Below the pieces are notes generated by a model that made no database searches, was not told where the DNA came from, and worked only from the letters and a program-made list of their open reading frames with translations. The translations under genes and the position numbers were made by a program. From Dehalococcoidales bacterium (GTDB taxonomy: Bacteria > Chloroflexota > Dehalococcoidia > Dehalococcoidales > CSSed11-197), in the NCBI GenBank assembly GCA_028705415.1, contig JAQWDO010000014.1:1-13306 (forward strand): DNA of 13,306 bases, read 5' to 3'. Positions 5,867 through 13,112 of this stretch are shown piece after piece; position 1 is the stretch's first letter; every line of letters starts with the position of its first letter.

Positions 5867-6918
5867 CCTTTATGACGGCGTTTCAGGAAAGAAAAAAGGT
5901 TCCATCGCTTGCCTGCCAGTTCATGCCTTCCCTCGATCCCCAAAATGCCATCCATTATGCGTCCGGGATTTCCCCCGCGGTACAGAATTTCGTAAAGCCT
6001 TTCTGTTATAGGCATTTCCAGCTTCAGCCGCCGGGCTATATCCCACACAGCAGCAGTAGTGGTAACCCCTTCGGAAACTTCTGAGCCAAGCGTCTGCTTG
6101 ATTTCCTCCATTGTTTTTCCGTGGCTGAGTTCGTAGCCTACAAAATGATTGCGGCTCAAGGGACTGGCACAGGTTGCTATCAGGTCTCCCAGCCCGGAAA
6201 GGCCGGAAAGTGTTAGCGGACTGGCGCCCAATGCCAGGCTTAGTGCGCTCATTTCAGTAAGCCCCCGGGTAATGAATGCTGCCTTGGCATTGTCTCCGTA
6301 GTTAAAGCCATCTATCATACCGGCACCGATGGCGATAATATTTTTAAGTGCTCCGCCAAGTTCAACTCCAATAATATCGTGCTGGATGAACACACTGAAA
6401 TTTGGTGCGGTGAGCAGTTTTTGCGCCTTTCGGGCTATATCATCTTTTTCTGCTGCAACCACAGAAGAAGCCGGCAATCCTTTGAGTATTTCCCGGTACA
6501 GGTTAGGGCCGGATAAAACGCAGATTCTGCTTGCAAGCGAGCGGTCTATTTCTTCAGCAATGACTTCACTCATTCGCTTGTTGGAACCCAGTTCAAAGCC
6601 CTTTGCGGCGTTTATTATCAGGACCGGCGTTTTGAGGTATTTTTTTATGGTATTGATGTTAGCCCGCATGGTTTGGGAAGGAACCGCCAGTATTACTGCT
6701 TCAGCTTTTTCCAGGGCTTCTGCGGTGTTTGCAGTGATGACCAGGTTTCTCGGGAGAGAAACGCCCTGAATTTTACTGGAGTTAAAACCTTCCCGGGATA
6801 TTCTTTCGGCTTCTTCCGGAGTGCGCGCCCAGAGGTGTATATTCAGGCCTTTGTTTGCCAGTATATAACTCAGGGTCATACCCCAGGTAGTCGTTCCTAT
6901 TACGGCAATTTTTTGCAT
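5863..6918 (-). CDS. gpsA: NAD(P)H-dependent glycerol-3-phosphate dehydrogenase
   Basis: GpsA reduces dihydroxyacetone phosphate to sn-glycerol 3-phosphate, the backbone of membrane phospholipids. The 351 residues are near the usual 330-350. The Rossmann loop is IGTTTWG (7-13), where most relatives have GAGSWG, so the middle Gly is missing. Further motifs are NAAKGFE (103-109), SGPNL...E (136-143), catalytic-region Lys192 in GGALKNIIAIGAG, GDLIAT (244-249) and SRN (255-257). The ATG at 6918 is chosen because the dinucleotide fold starts at once after it. It lies 1 nt after the plsY stop, without a Shine-Dalgarno of its own at normal distance. ATG 6933 overlaps plsY and has GGAG too close. Translation is probably coupled to plsY. 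PlsY uses the product, so the neighbours form one short pathway. I recall the GTTTWG loop from Dehalococcoides GpsA. Confidence 0.95.
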   Translation of the reverse strand: MQKIAVIGTTTWGMTLSYILANKGLNIHLWARTPEEAERISREGFNSSKIQGVSLPRNLVITANTAEALEKAEAVILAVPSQTMRANINTIKKYLKTPVLIINAAKGFELGSNKRMSEVIAEEIDRSLASRICVLSGPNLYREILKGLPASSVVAAEKDDIARKAQKLLTAPNFSVFIQHDIIGVELGGALKNIIAIGAGMIDGFNYGDNAKAAFITRGLTEMSALSLALGASPLTLSGLSGLGDLIATCASPLSRNHFVGYELSHGKTMEEIKQTLGSEVSEGVTTTAAVWDIARRLKLEMPITERLYEILYRGGNPGRIMDGILGIEGRHELAGKRWNLFSFLKRRHKG

Positions 6919-6919
6919 G

Positions 6920-7615
6920 CTATTTTTTATCATTCTCCGGAGAATCTTCAGATTTATTCCCGCCCAATTTGACCCTGATGTTAAAACGCCTCTCCTTGCC
7001 AGCCAGCAAACGTTTAATATTATCATGGTGAGTAAGGATTATGAACAAGGTTCCCAAAAGGGCAAAGATCAGGTATTCCAGGGGGTAATCGCAAAGCAGT
7101 GTGAGGGGAACCAGCATAGCATATGCACCGACAATTCCGGTGATGGAACCCAGGGAAGCATAGCCGGAGATCAGTGCTGTTATAATCAAGAGGGCTCCTC
7201 CAAACAGGCCGGCAGGTGGGCACATTGCAATCAGGGCGCCGAAAAAAGTGGCTACTCCACGTCCGCCTCTAAAACCGGCAAATACTGGCCATACGTGTCC
7301 TGTAACAGCAGCCATGCCTGCCAGAATCTGTGCAAAGATAGCGCCAAGCCCTGAGTTGCCGATAGAAAGAATATCACCGCCCAGTATTGCCCCGGCAATC
7401 AGTACGCTGACAACTCCTTTGGCAATATCGAGCAGGGCTACCAGCAGGAACGCCCTGCGCCCGAGAGTTCTCAGAACATTGGTTCCGCCGGTGCGGCCGC
7501 TTCCATACTGGCGGATATCTACTCTGGCAATAATCCTGCCGGTGATAAGCCCCCACGGAATCGACCCGATGATATATCCCAGCAAGGCTACCAGGAGAAA
7601 CTTGAATATTACCAA
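6920..7615 (-). CDS. plsY: Glycerol-3-phosphate acyltransferase PlsY
   Basis: PlsY transfers an acyl group from acyl-phosphate to position 1 of sn-glycerol 3-phosphate in the cytoplasmic membrane, giving lysophosphatidic acid. All three family motifs are visible: GSGRTGGTN (38-46; many members have GSGNxGATN), GHVWPVFAGFRGGRG (106-120) and THHDNIKRLLAGKE (195-208). Hydrophobic helices occur at roughly 3-23, 56-79, 89-106, 122-148, 153-175 and 178-196, followed by a short charged tail. The 231 residues are slightly longer than the common 190-220. The start is TTG 7615, directly after the der stop codon. Its Shine-Dalgarno GGGGAG (7624-7629 on the plus strand) lies inside the end of der, 8 nt upstream, so it is tightly coupled to der. 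gpsA follows after 1 nt. Confidence 0.95.
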   Translation of the reverse strand: MVIFKFLLVALLGYIIGSIPWGLITGRIIARVDIRQYGSGRTGGTNVLRTLGRRAFLLVALLDIAKGVVSVLIAGAILGGDILSIGNSGLGAIFAQILAGMAAVTGHVWPVFAGFRGGRGVATFFGALIAMCPPAGLFGGALLIITALISGYASLGSITGIVGAYAMLVPLTLLCDYPLEYLIFALLGTLFIILTHHDNIKRLLAGKERRFNIRVKLGGNKSEDSPENDKK

Positions 7616-8971
7616 CTAGGATTCTCCCCGGTTCTTGAATACCATTTTGATCGGTGTTCCCTCGAACCCATAATTTTCCCTCAGCCGGTTTTCAATATAG
7701 CGCTGATAGGAAAAATGTACCAGGGATGCATCGTTGACGAAAAACACAAAAGTTGGCGGCTCTACCTCAGCCTGGGTAACATAAAAAACCTTGAGTGTTT
7801 TTGAACCTTTCCGGGGAGGCGCCTGGCCTGCGACTACCCGGCTGATAAAACCGTTCAACTCACCGGTGGTGATGCGTTTTTTTCTTTCCTCCCTGATCTT
7901 TCTTGCCTCAGGGACCAGCTTGTTGACGCCCCTCCCCGTTTTAGCCGAGGTGTACATTATTTTTGCATAGGGCATGAATTTAAAACGTTCTCCAACCAGC
8001 AGGTTGTATTCTGATTGTTCTGTATGGCTGATCAGGTCCCATTTGTTTACTACTATGATAACCCCTTTGCCTGCTTCCTGTATGAAACTGGCGATATGGG
8101 TGTCCTGGGCAGTAGCCGGTTCTGTGGCATCCAGTAAAAGCAGCGCCACATCTGCCCGGTCGATTGCCCTCAGACTCCGTATTACACTGTATTTATCCAC
8201 TCCCTTGCCGACCCGCCCGCGCCTTTTTACTCCCGCGGTATCTATAAGGACGACTGGATCGCCATCGAAGTTCAAGAGTGTATCAATGGCGTCGCGAGTG
8301 GTGCCGGGTACCTGGCTTACAATTACACGGTCTTCTCCCAGCAGTTTGTTAAGCAGCATTGATTTGCCCACGTTGGGACGCCCGACAAGGGCTATTTTTA
8401 GAATATCATCTCGGGAATCTTCTGCAGGAGGGCCTTCAGGTATTAGTGAGACTATCCGGTCGAGCAGATCGTCGATTCCCAGGTCATGGTAGGCGCTGAT
8501 TATCACCGGTTCGCCCATGCCTAGTGAGTAGAAGTCTACAGCAATTGTTTCCCTTTTCGGGTTATCTGCCTTGTTGGCGACCAGCAAAAATTTCTTTCCT
8601 GTTTTGCGCAGCCAGTCTGCTATCTCCAGATCAGATGGAATTAACCCGTCTGCGGTGCTGACCAGAAAGAGCACCAGGTCGGCTTCGCTGATGGCTTCCT
8701 TTACTTGCAGATTTACTCCCTCGTCTATGCTGGAAGAGGGTTCGGCAATAAGCCCTCCGGTATCAACGATCGTAAACTCTTTATCCTGCCAGGTAACGGT
8801 GGATATTATGCGGTCTCGTGTGGTTCCGGGCATGTCCGATACAATAGCCATACGTTTACCGGTCAGGCGATTTAACAGTGTGGACTTGCCTACATTATAA
8901 CGCCCGGTAATGGCTACTACCGGTCTTGAACCGGCAGCAGATGGATTAATAATTGAATTTTCTTCTGGCAA
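7616..8971 (-). CDS. der: Ribosome-associated GTPase Der (EngA)
   Basis: Der is an essential GTPase with two G domains in tandem that assists maturation of the 50S ribosomal subunit. Domain 1 shows GRYNVGKST (23-31; usually GRPNVGKST), PGTTRD (48-53), DTGG (70-73) and NKAD (133-136). Domain 2 shows GRPNVGKS (197-204), PGTTRD (222-227), DTAG (244-247) and NKWD (309-312). The C-terminal KH-like domain holds TLKVFYVTQAEVEPPTFVFF and ends near residue 451, a normal length. The start is TTG 8971; AGGAAGG lies 8 nt upstream, and the first G domain begins about 17 residues in. It follows the membrane protein gene after 54 bp and abuts plsY. The Tyr in the first P-loop is uncommon in my memory of the family, but the GKS core is intact. 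Confidence 0.97.
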   Translation of the reverse strand: MPEENSIINPSAAGSRPVVAITGRYNVGKSTLLNRLTGKRMAIVSDMPGTTRDRIISTVTWQDKEFTIVDTGGLIAEPSSSIDEGVNLQVKEAISEADLVLFLVSTADGLIPSDLEIADWLRKTGKKFLLVANKADNPKRETIAVDFYSLGMGEPVIISAYHDLGIDDLLDRIVSLIPEGPPAEDSRDDILKIALVGRPNVGKSMLLNKLLGEDRVIVSQVPGTTRDAIDTLLNFDGDPVVLIDTAGVKRRGRVGKGVDKYSVIRSLRAIDRADVALLLLDATEPATAQDTHIASFIQEAGKGVIIVVNKWDLISHTEQSEYNLLVGERFKFMPYAKIMYTSAKTGRGVNKLVPEARKIREERKKRITTGELNGFISRVVAGQAPPRKGSKTLKVFYVTQAEVEPPTFVFFVNDASLVHFSYQRYIENRLRENYGFEGTPIKMVFKNRGES

Positions 8972-8983
8972 AAGTTATACCTT

Positions 8984-8997
8984 CCTGTTTATACAGG
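8984..8997 (-). repeat. Small hairpin abutting the der ribosome-binding site
   Basis: On the minus strand CCTGT and ACAGG form a 5-bp stem around a 4-nt loop. The last bases of the 3' arm are part of the AGGAAGG Shine-Dalgarno of der. A second short stem, CCCGG/CCGGG (about 9007-9011 with 9021-9025), lies directly after the stop codon of the upstream gene. Neither is followed by a T run in the direction of transcription, so they are not terminators. A modest effect on der translation is possible. Confidence 0.4.
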
Positions 8998-9025
8998 TTT
9001 TTAATCCCCGGTTTGGGTTCCCGGG

Positions 9026-9685
9026 CTACATTACCCTGTTTATTTCCGGTGCCAACTTGATAGAAGGCGGTTCTATTTCGATACGGGCAACCCGTCTCAA
9101 TGCGGCAACCAGGTCACGGAACTGGCTTACAAAGGTGTTGTACTCTACAGCAAACCTGCGGTACTGTTCCAGTGATTCAACCGGCACTTCCATGCGGTTG
9201 GCTATCTCGGCAAATTGTTCTATATACTCCTGGTACATGTTGACCATTATCCAGAGTTCTTTGACCGAAACTCTGAGATAGGCGCTGTAACGCCGGGTCC
9301 GGTGGTCTGTTTCCTGGCGGGTATTGAAACTGTCGCACCAGGTGTTAAACACGCGTTGTGCATTGTCGCAGGATTGCGCCCATTCCCACAATTTGGTGTT
9401 TTCCGTTCTGAAAAGACTGTTGATGATGGCAAATATTGATAGTGAGGACTCTCCCATGAAACGCCGGTAGAAATACCCGGAAAGCTCCTTGAGGCTTTCG
9501 GCTGATTCATCCAGCATTTTTTCCCGGGCGCCTACTGCCAAAATAGCAATGAATATGATCAGGATACTGGCGATGCTGGCAATGAAAGCTTCGATAGGCC
9601 AATTAAGGAAGTAGCCTGCTATTGCCAGTGCGGCGATGAGTATGGCCGCCCACCCGCGGGTGAATACTGCTTTTATTGCATTCAT
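9026..9685 (-). CDS. Two-helix membrane protein of unknown function
   Basis: I do not recognise this 219-residue protein. Two hydrophobic helices lie at about 12-29 and 32-53, joined by a very short turn (N-W-P), so both ends should face the same side, probably the cytoplasm. Residues 54-205 are polar, largely helical and rich in Arg, Glu, Trp and Tyr. They include WEWAQSCDNAQRVFNTWCDS and the heptad-like segment around IEQFAEIANRMEVPVESLEQ. The end has a Pro-containing tail. No enzyme motif or known binding loop is visible. The start is ATG 9685, with AAGGAG 5 nt before it; an upstream in-frame start would overlap argF. It lies 19 bp after argF and 54 bp before der, so it is co-transcribed with both. 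A membrane-anchored scaffold is one possibility, but this is inference only. Confidence 0.8.
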   Translation of the reverse strand: MNAIKAVFTRGWAAILIAALAIAGYFLNWPIEAFIASIASILIIFIAILAVGAREKMLDESAESLKELSGYFYRRFMGESSLSIFAIINSLFRTENTKLWEWAQSCDNAQRVFNTWCDSFNTRQETDHRTRRYSAYLRVSVKELWIMVNMYQEYIEQFAEIANRMEVPVESLEQYRRFAVEYNTFVSQFRDLVAALRRVARIEIEPPSIKLAPEINRVM

Positions 9686-9704
9686 ACCCTCTCCTTTTCC
9701 GGCT

Positions 9705-10640
9705 TCAACTGCCGATTGAAATCTCCAGCCCTCCCAGAAGGTAAGCAATTACTGCTCCGGCAACATGTGCCCGGTTTTCCGCCTGGTCAAATACCACGGA
9801 ATGCGGCCCGTCCAGGATATCTCCGGTTATTTCTTCTCCGCGGTGGGCTGGCAGACAATGCATAACCATGACTCTTTCCGGGGCATGGCATAAAAGCTCT
9901 GAATTTATCTGGAAGCCATTAAAATCAGCCCGGCGTTTTTCGGCTTCCTCTTCCTGCCCCATACTTGTCCATGTATCGGTGTATATTACATCGGCTCCTC
10001 GCACTGCCTCAGCCGGGTTATTCAGACATTCGATGTTTGCACCGGACTGGATTGAAAAAGAAAACGCCTTCTCCGCTATATCAGGCTGAATCTCATACCC
10101 TTTGGGGGAAGCAATGAAAAAGTCGGCACCCAGCATGGCTGACATCAGCATAAGGCTGTTGGCAACGTTATTTCCATCGCCAATATAGGCAATTTTGATC
10201 CCTTTAACCCCACCTTTATGCTCCATTATTGTAAGCATATCAGCAAGTGCCTGACAGGGGTGCTCAAGGTCAGAAAGAGCATTGATCACCGGAATATTAG
10301 CCGTTTCGGCGAGCTCAACCAGGCTGTTATGGCTAAAAACTCTGGCGGCAATTATATCAACGTAGCGTCCGAGCACTCTGGCTACATCTGCCACTGGTTC
10401 CCGCTTCCCCAAGCCTACCTCCGGTGGAGAGAGATATATCGCTTTTCCGCCGAGCCGCATCATGGCTACTTCGAAGCTCACCCTGGTTCTCAGTGAAGGC
10501 TTCTCAAAAAGCAGTGCCAGGATCTTGCCACGCGGTATTCCGCGGATTCTGCCGTTTTTAAATGCGAGTGCATCAATCAGCAAGGCTCTCGCAGTTTCAG
10601 GTGTTAAATCGAGTACTGATAGCAAATGTTTGCCGCTCAA
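9705..10640 (-). CDS. argF: Ornithine carbamoyltransferase
   Basis: ArgF joins carbamoyl phosphate to ornithine to give citrulline in arginine synthesis. The 311 residues fit the family. Carbamoyl-phosphate binding is by SLRTR (49-53; also written S-T/L-R-T-R) and HPCQ (127-130). The ornithine side is formed by DTWTSMG (222-228) and HCLPAHRG (261-268). The DxWxSMG and HCLPAHRG motifs separate it from aspartate carbamoyltransferase. The start is TTG 10640, with GGAGG 5 nt upstream. It is the first gene of the minus-strand operon argF, membrane protein, der, plsY, gpsA, behind an extended -10 promoter. No other arginine gene is in the window. Biosynthetic rather than catabolic use is inferred from the lack of arcA or arcC neighbours. 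Confidence 0.96.
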   Translation of the reverse strand: MSGKHLLSVLDLTPETARALLIDALAFKNGRIRGIPRGKILALLFEKPSLRTRVSFEVAMMRLGGKAIYLSPPEVGLGKREPVADVARVLGRYVDIIAARVFSHNSLVELAETANIPVINALSDLEHPCQALADMLTIMEHKGGVKGIKIAYIGDGNNVANSLMLMSAMLGADFFIASPKGYEIQPDIAEKAFSFSIQSGANIECLNNPAEAVRGADVIYTDTWTSMGQEEEAEKRRADFNGFQINSELLCHAPERVMVMHCLPAHRGEEITGDILDGPHSVVFDQAENRAHVAGAVIAYLLGGLEISIGS

Positions 10641-10668
10641 GTATTCCTCCGAACGAAATGTGGTTTAC

Positions 10669-10697
10669 AGTATAGCATAAACGTTTTTCGCTGACAG
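10669..10697 (-). promoter_or_regulatory. Extended -10 promoter of the argF-der-plsY-gpsA operon
   Basis: On the minus strand TGCTATACT (10669-10677) combines an extended -10 TGn with a 5/6 -10 hexamer. A weaker -35, CTGTCA (10692-10697, 4/6), lies 17 bp upstream. The expected start is near 10662, giving a leader of about 20 nt that holds the GGAGG of argF. An 11-bp palindrome, CGCTG-A-CAGCG (10689-10699), covers the -35 and could be an operator. Confidence 0.68.
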
Positions 10698-10773
10698 CGG
10701 ATTTTTTCCTGTTTATCCTCCACAATTTAACCAAAAGCCCGGCAAAATTTTGCAATAAATATCCCAAATCCTT

Positions 10774-12852
10774 CTAGTTGACCACCACCGCAGTTACATA
10801 TATGACTGTTGAGCCTCCACCCCAGGAATAAATATCATCTTCCGTATTGTGGATATCCATAACAAGTGCGTATGTAAACGATACCATCCATTCGGTTTCC
10901 GGGTTTATGGTAACCGTAACAGTGCTGCTGTTTAGCTGTTCGCCACCATAAGACCAGTACGTCTCCTTAAATACCGGTTCATGATGGTCGCTCCAGCTGT
11001 CAGGATCGGCAAATCTGAGGTTGGTTACAATTGCTTCGCCGTCCAGTACTATAGGTTTTCCTTTATCTTCAAACTCTATATCCAGTTTTAGCAGATCGCC
11101 GTGAACCAGTTCCCTGGTTATCACAAAGGGTTGCCCGCAATTAAGTGTAAAATCTACATCTACCAGAAAGTCGTCATTATAAATTTTGGCTGTTCTGGTA
11201 TTGGTGTACGGTTCTGACTGAGCTTCCTTGCCTATAACTATGGTTACATACCCGTTGGAAGGGGCTGAATTGGTCACAATAAAATACAGATAATTGCCAT
11301 CCTCAACCATGATTTCCAGCGGATCGTGAGTCAGAGTTCCACTTGCTGTAACGCTGTATTTTTCTGTATCACTGGTGATAACATACTGGACCATAATGCC
11401 TGAGGTAGGTTCTATTGCGCTTATATTTACGGGCGAGGCTTCATCTTTCTGGCTGTTCAATTTAACTGCGAACAAACTTGAAGTGTAGCTCTGCGCCGTG
11501 TTTATCATCTGGCTGATAGTTCCGCCAGCATCTATATCCATTTCGTTTGTAACTGTGGCAACATCTGTGTAAAGATCTGTTTTCAGGGCTTCTGTTTTTA
11601 CACTGCTGGTAAAGAGCACGTCGTAGGCGAACCTGTTATAGAGCTCCGGGAGAGACCCACCTTTGGAGCTGATATATGTATTAAGGTTTGCCAGTGCATT
11701 ACCGCTTCCGTTCATCACACCTTCAAAAAGGTCTTTAAAGCTGTACCCGTTATCCACCAGGAATTTAATGAAATGGGCAGTCTGGTACATATGAAAGGTG
11801 GAACTGCTGGATATTCCAGTCCTGAGGTAGCTGTAAGGCAGTGGATCTTTCAGGCCATACGAGGTGGCTACGTGTGCCGCAGCATAATCTGCAGTAGCTT
11901 CCATAAACCAGCGGTTGGCTGCCATGGTGGCAAAAGTAACGTACTGGTTTTGCACGGCGTGGAAAAGTTCGTGGGCTGAAACCATGTGCAGTTCCTGCTC
12001 ATCAATATAGGTTACCGGTATTTCAATGTTTTTGGAAAACCATCCCCATTCAGCTTCCTTATCTGAATCCCATTGGTCAATATAGACCCGGGTGTGGTCC
12101 GGCATTTTGAGGTTCAGTCCACTGTAAGCCTTGCTGGCGTCATATAAACCGGTTCTGACGATGGCGGCGTATTCATAAATTGGTTCACCTGATGATACTG
12201 AGCCTATGGCCGGTGCATTGATTTCCTTGTTGAAGTAGATGGTAAAACCGGGGAGTGTCGAAGTTACGTAGTCGTCCTCCAGTCCAAAAATGGACCAGAG
12301 GCTGAGGTGGCTGGTTTTTACTGTTACAATGGAATTTGACTTGCTGACTTCAAAATCAACTTCCTGCCAGGCTCCGTATTCTTCATCATAGAAGGCTATA
12401 GCTATCTGGTCTGATATTTCCAGGTCTTTATTCAGCGAGGATTGATCATAGCTAAACTCAAGGGTTATCTCCCCGCCCAGTTGGCTCCCGGCAGACGAAG
12501 TGATTTCAAAAAGACCAGCAGGTTTAAAACCATTAAAATCATGTTCCATCGATTGGCCGATTTGGTTGATTTCCACTTTGGTGCCTTCAGTCAGGGTGTT
12601 GGCTGGAATAATTGCCTTAACTTTACCATCGAGGGTAACAGTATTTTCCTGCCCTGGTTTGTTTATGATTATGGAAGTTTTATCCTCTGCGCTGGCAGTA
12701 GTAGCCGAGGCAGGGGCTGAAGTGGTAGTAACCTGGTTTGGCGATGTGGTAACTGATGTGGTGCCGGGTTCATCCTTGCCGCAAGAGGCAAGTACAGGGT
12801 TAGATGCCAATATGAGTACTACTGCAAAGATCGCCAGAAACCTGTTTTTCAA
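10774..12852 (-). CDS. Predicted lipoprotein with ZU5-like domain and HExxH zinc metalloprotease signature
   Basis: The 692-residue protein starts with a lipoprotein signal: KNR, a hydrophobic core, then the lipobox LASC with Cys24 as the lipidation site. A Ser/Thr-rich spacer (about 30-58) follows. Residues 60-190 resemble the ZU5-like beta domain of bacterial surface proteins (VKAIIPANTLTEGTKVEI...SHLSLWSIFGL). The catalytic region has HELFH at 294-298 and a downstream Glu318 in WFMEATADYAA, the HExxH-19-E pattern of gluzincin-type zinc peptidases. Beta-rich segments fill about 440-692. I do not know a family with this exact order. The likely location is the outer face of the cell. The start is TTG 12852, with GAGAGG 9 nt upstream. 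It is transcribed alone, with the argF promoter next downstream and a hairpin leader upstream. Substrate unknown. Confidence 0.85.
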   Translation of the reverse strand: MKNRFLAIFAVVLILASNPVLASCGKDEPGTTSVTTSPNQVTTTSAPASATTASAEDKTSIIINKPGQENTVTLDGKVKAIIPANTLTEGTKVEINQIGQSMEHDFNGFKPAGLFEITSSAGSQLGGEITLEFSYDQSSLNKDLEISDQIAIAFYDEEYGAWQEVDFEVSKSNSIVTVKTSHLSLWSIFGLEDDYVTSTLPGFTIYFNKEINAPAIGSVSSGEPIYEYAAIVRTGLYDASKAYSGLNLKMPDHTRVYIDQWDSDKEAEWGWFSKNIEIPVTYIDEQELHMVSAHELFHAVQNQYVTFATMAANRWFMEATADYAAAHVATSYGLKDPLPYSYLRTGISSSSTFHMYQTAHFIKFLVDNGYSFKDLFEGVMNGSGNALANLNTYISSKGGSLPELYNRFAYDVLFTSSVKTEALKTDLYTDVATVTNEMDIDAGGTISQMINTAQSYTSSLFAVKLNSQKDEASPVNISAIEPTSGIMVQYVITSDTEKYSVTASGTLTHDPLEIMVEDGNYLYFIVTNSAPSNGYVTIVIGKEAQSEPYTNTRTAKIYNDDFLVDVDFTLNCGQPFVITRELVHGDLLKLDIEFEDKGKPIVLDGEAIVTNLRFADPDSWSDHHEPVFKETYWSYGGEQLNSSTVTVTINPETEWMVSFTYALVMDIHNTEDDIYSWGGGSTVIYVTAVVVN

Positions 12853-12915
12853 TGCTGATAACCTCTCTGTTTTATTTTAACGACCATTTTTGGGAAGCCA
12901 CGGGTATTCGTGTAT

Positions 12916-12951
12916 AAAAAACCGGATGGCCCGTCATGTGTAATCCGGTTT
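12916..12951 (-). terminator. Intrinsic terminator-like hairpin upstream of the lipoprotein gene (possible attenuator)
   Basis: On the minus strand AAACCGGAT (12943-12951) and ATCCGGTTT (12919-12927) are perfect 9-bp arms around a 15-nt loop. The run TTTTTT (12916-12921) closes the stem, giving a classical rho-independent terminator on this strand only. It ends 63 bp before the lipoprotein start. No minus-strand gene is seen between it and the window edge, only a tRNA gene on the other strand. It may be an attenuator in the lipoprotein leader, or it may stop transcription arriving from outside the window. Confidence 0.68.
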
Positions 12952-13014
12952 GAATCAATATGGCTACCATGGAGGCAAAACTATCATCGTTAGCCTCTGG
13001 AAAAAACTTGATTA

Positions 13015-13044
13015 ATAATATTATCAAATCAGGCAAAATGGCAA
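13015..13044 (-). promoter_or_regulatory. Candidate promoter for the lipoprotein gene, upstream of the terminator hairpin
   Basis: On the minus strand TTGCCA (13039-13044, 5/6) is followed after 18 bp by TATTAT (13015-13020, 5/6). A start near 13008 gives a leader of about 155 nt that contains the terminator hairpin at 12916-12951. I see no equally good promoter between the hairpin and the gene. The region is AT-rich, so a chance match is possible. Confidence 0.45.
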
Positions 13045-13072
13045 GCTTTTTTACCAGCCGAGCGTGCTTGAT

Positions 13073-13101
13073 TTGACTCCCAAAGCTAAAATATATATAA
13101 T
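13073..13101 (+). promoter_or_regulatory. Near-consensus promoter of the initiator tRNA gene
   Basis: TTGACT (13073-13078) is followed after exactly 17 bp by TATAAT (13096-13101), a 5/6 -35 with a perfect -10. The expected start near 13108 is about 5 nt before the tRNA, which suits a strongly expressed stable RNA. Its -35 lies 29 bp from the candidate divergent promoter at 13015-13044. Confidence 0.85.
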
Positions 13102-13112
13102 TGGAAGTTCAG

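Noticed and set aside
6919..7026. The longer gpsA frame starting at 7026
   Set aside because: It would overlap plsY by about 100 nt and add 36 residues not found before the Rossmann fold in this family.
8998..9002. Hairpin at 8984-8997 followed by five T on the plus strand as a terminator
   Set aside because: The T run is on the plus strand, where no gene is transcribed; on the coding strand the hairpin is followed by the der ribosome-binding site.
10742..10753. Twelve-bp palindrome GCAAAATTTTGC after the lipoprotein stop codon as a terminator
   Set aside because: It has no loop and no T run behind it on the minus strand; AT-rich palindromes of this size are common. It could be a protein site, but nothing supports that.
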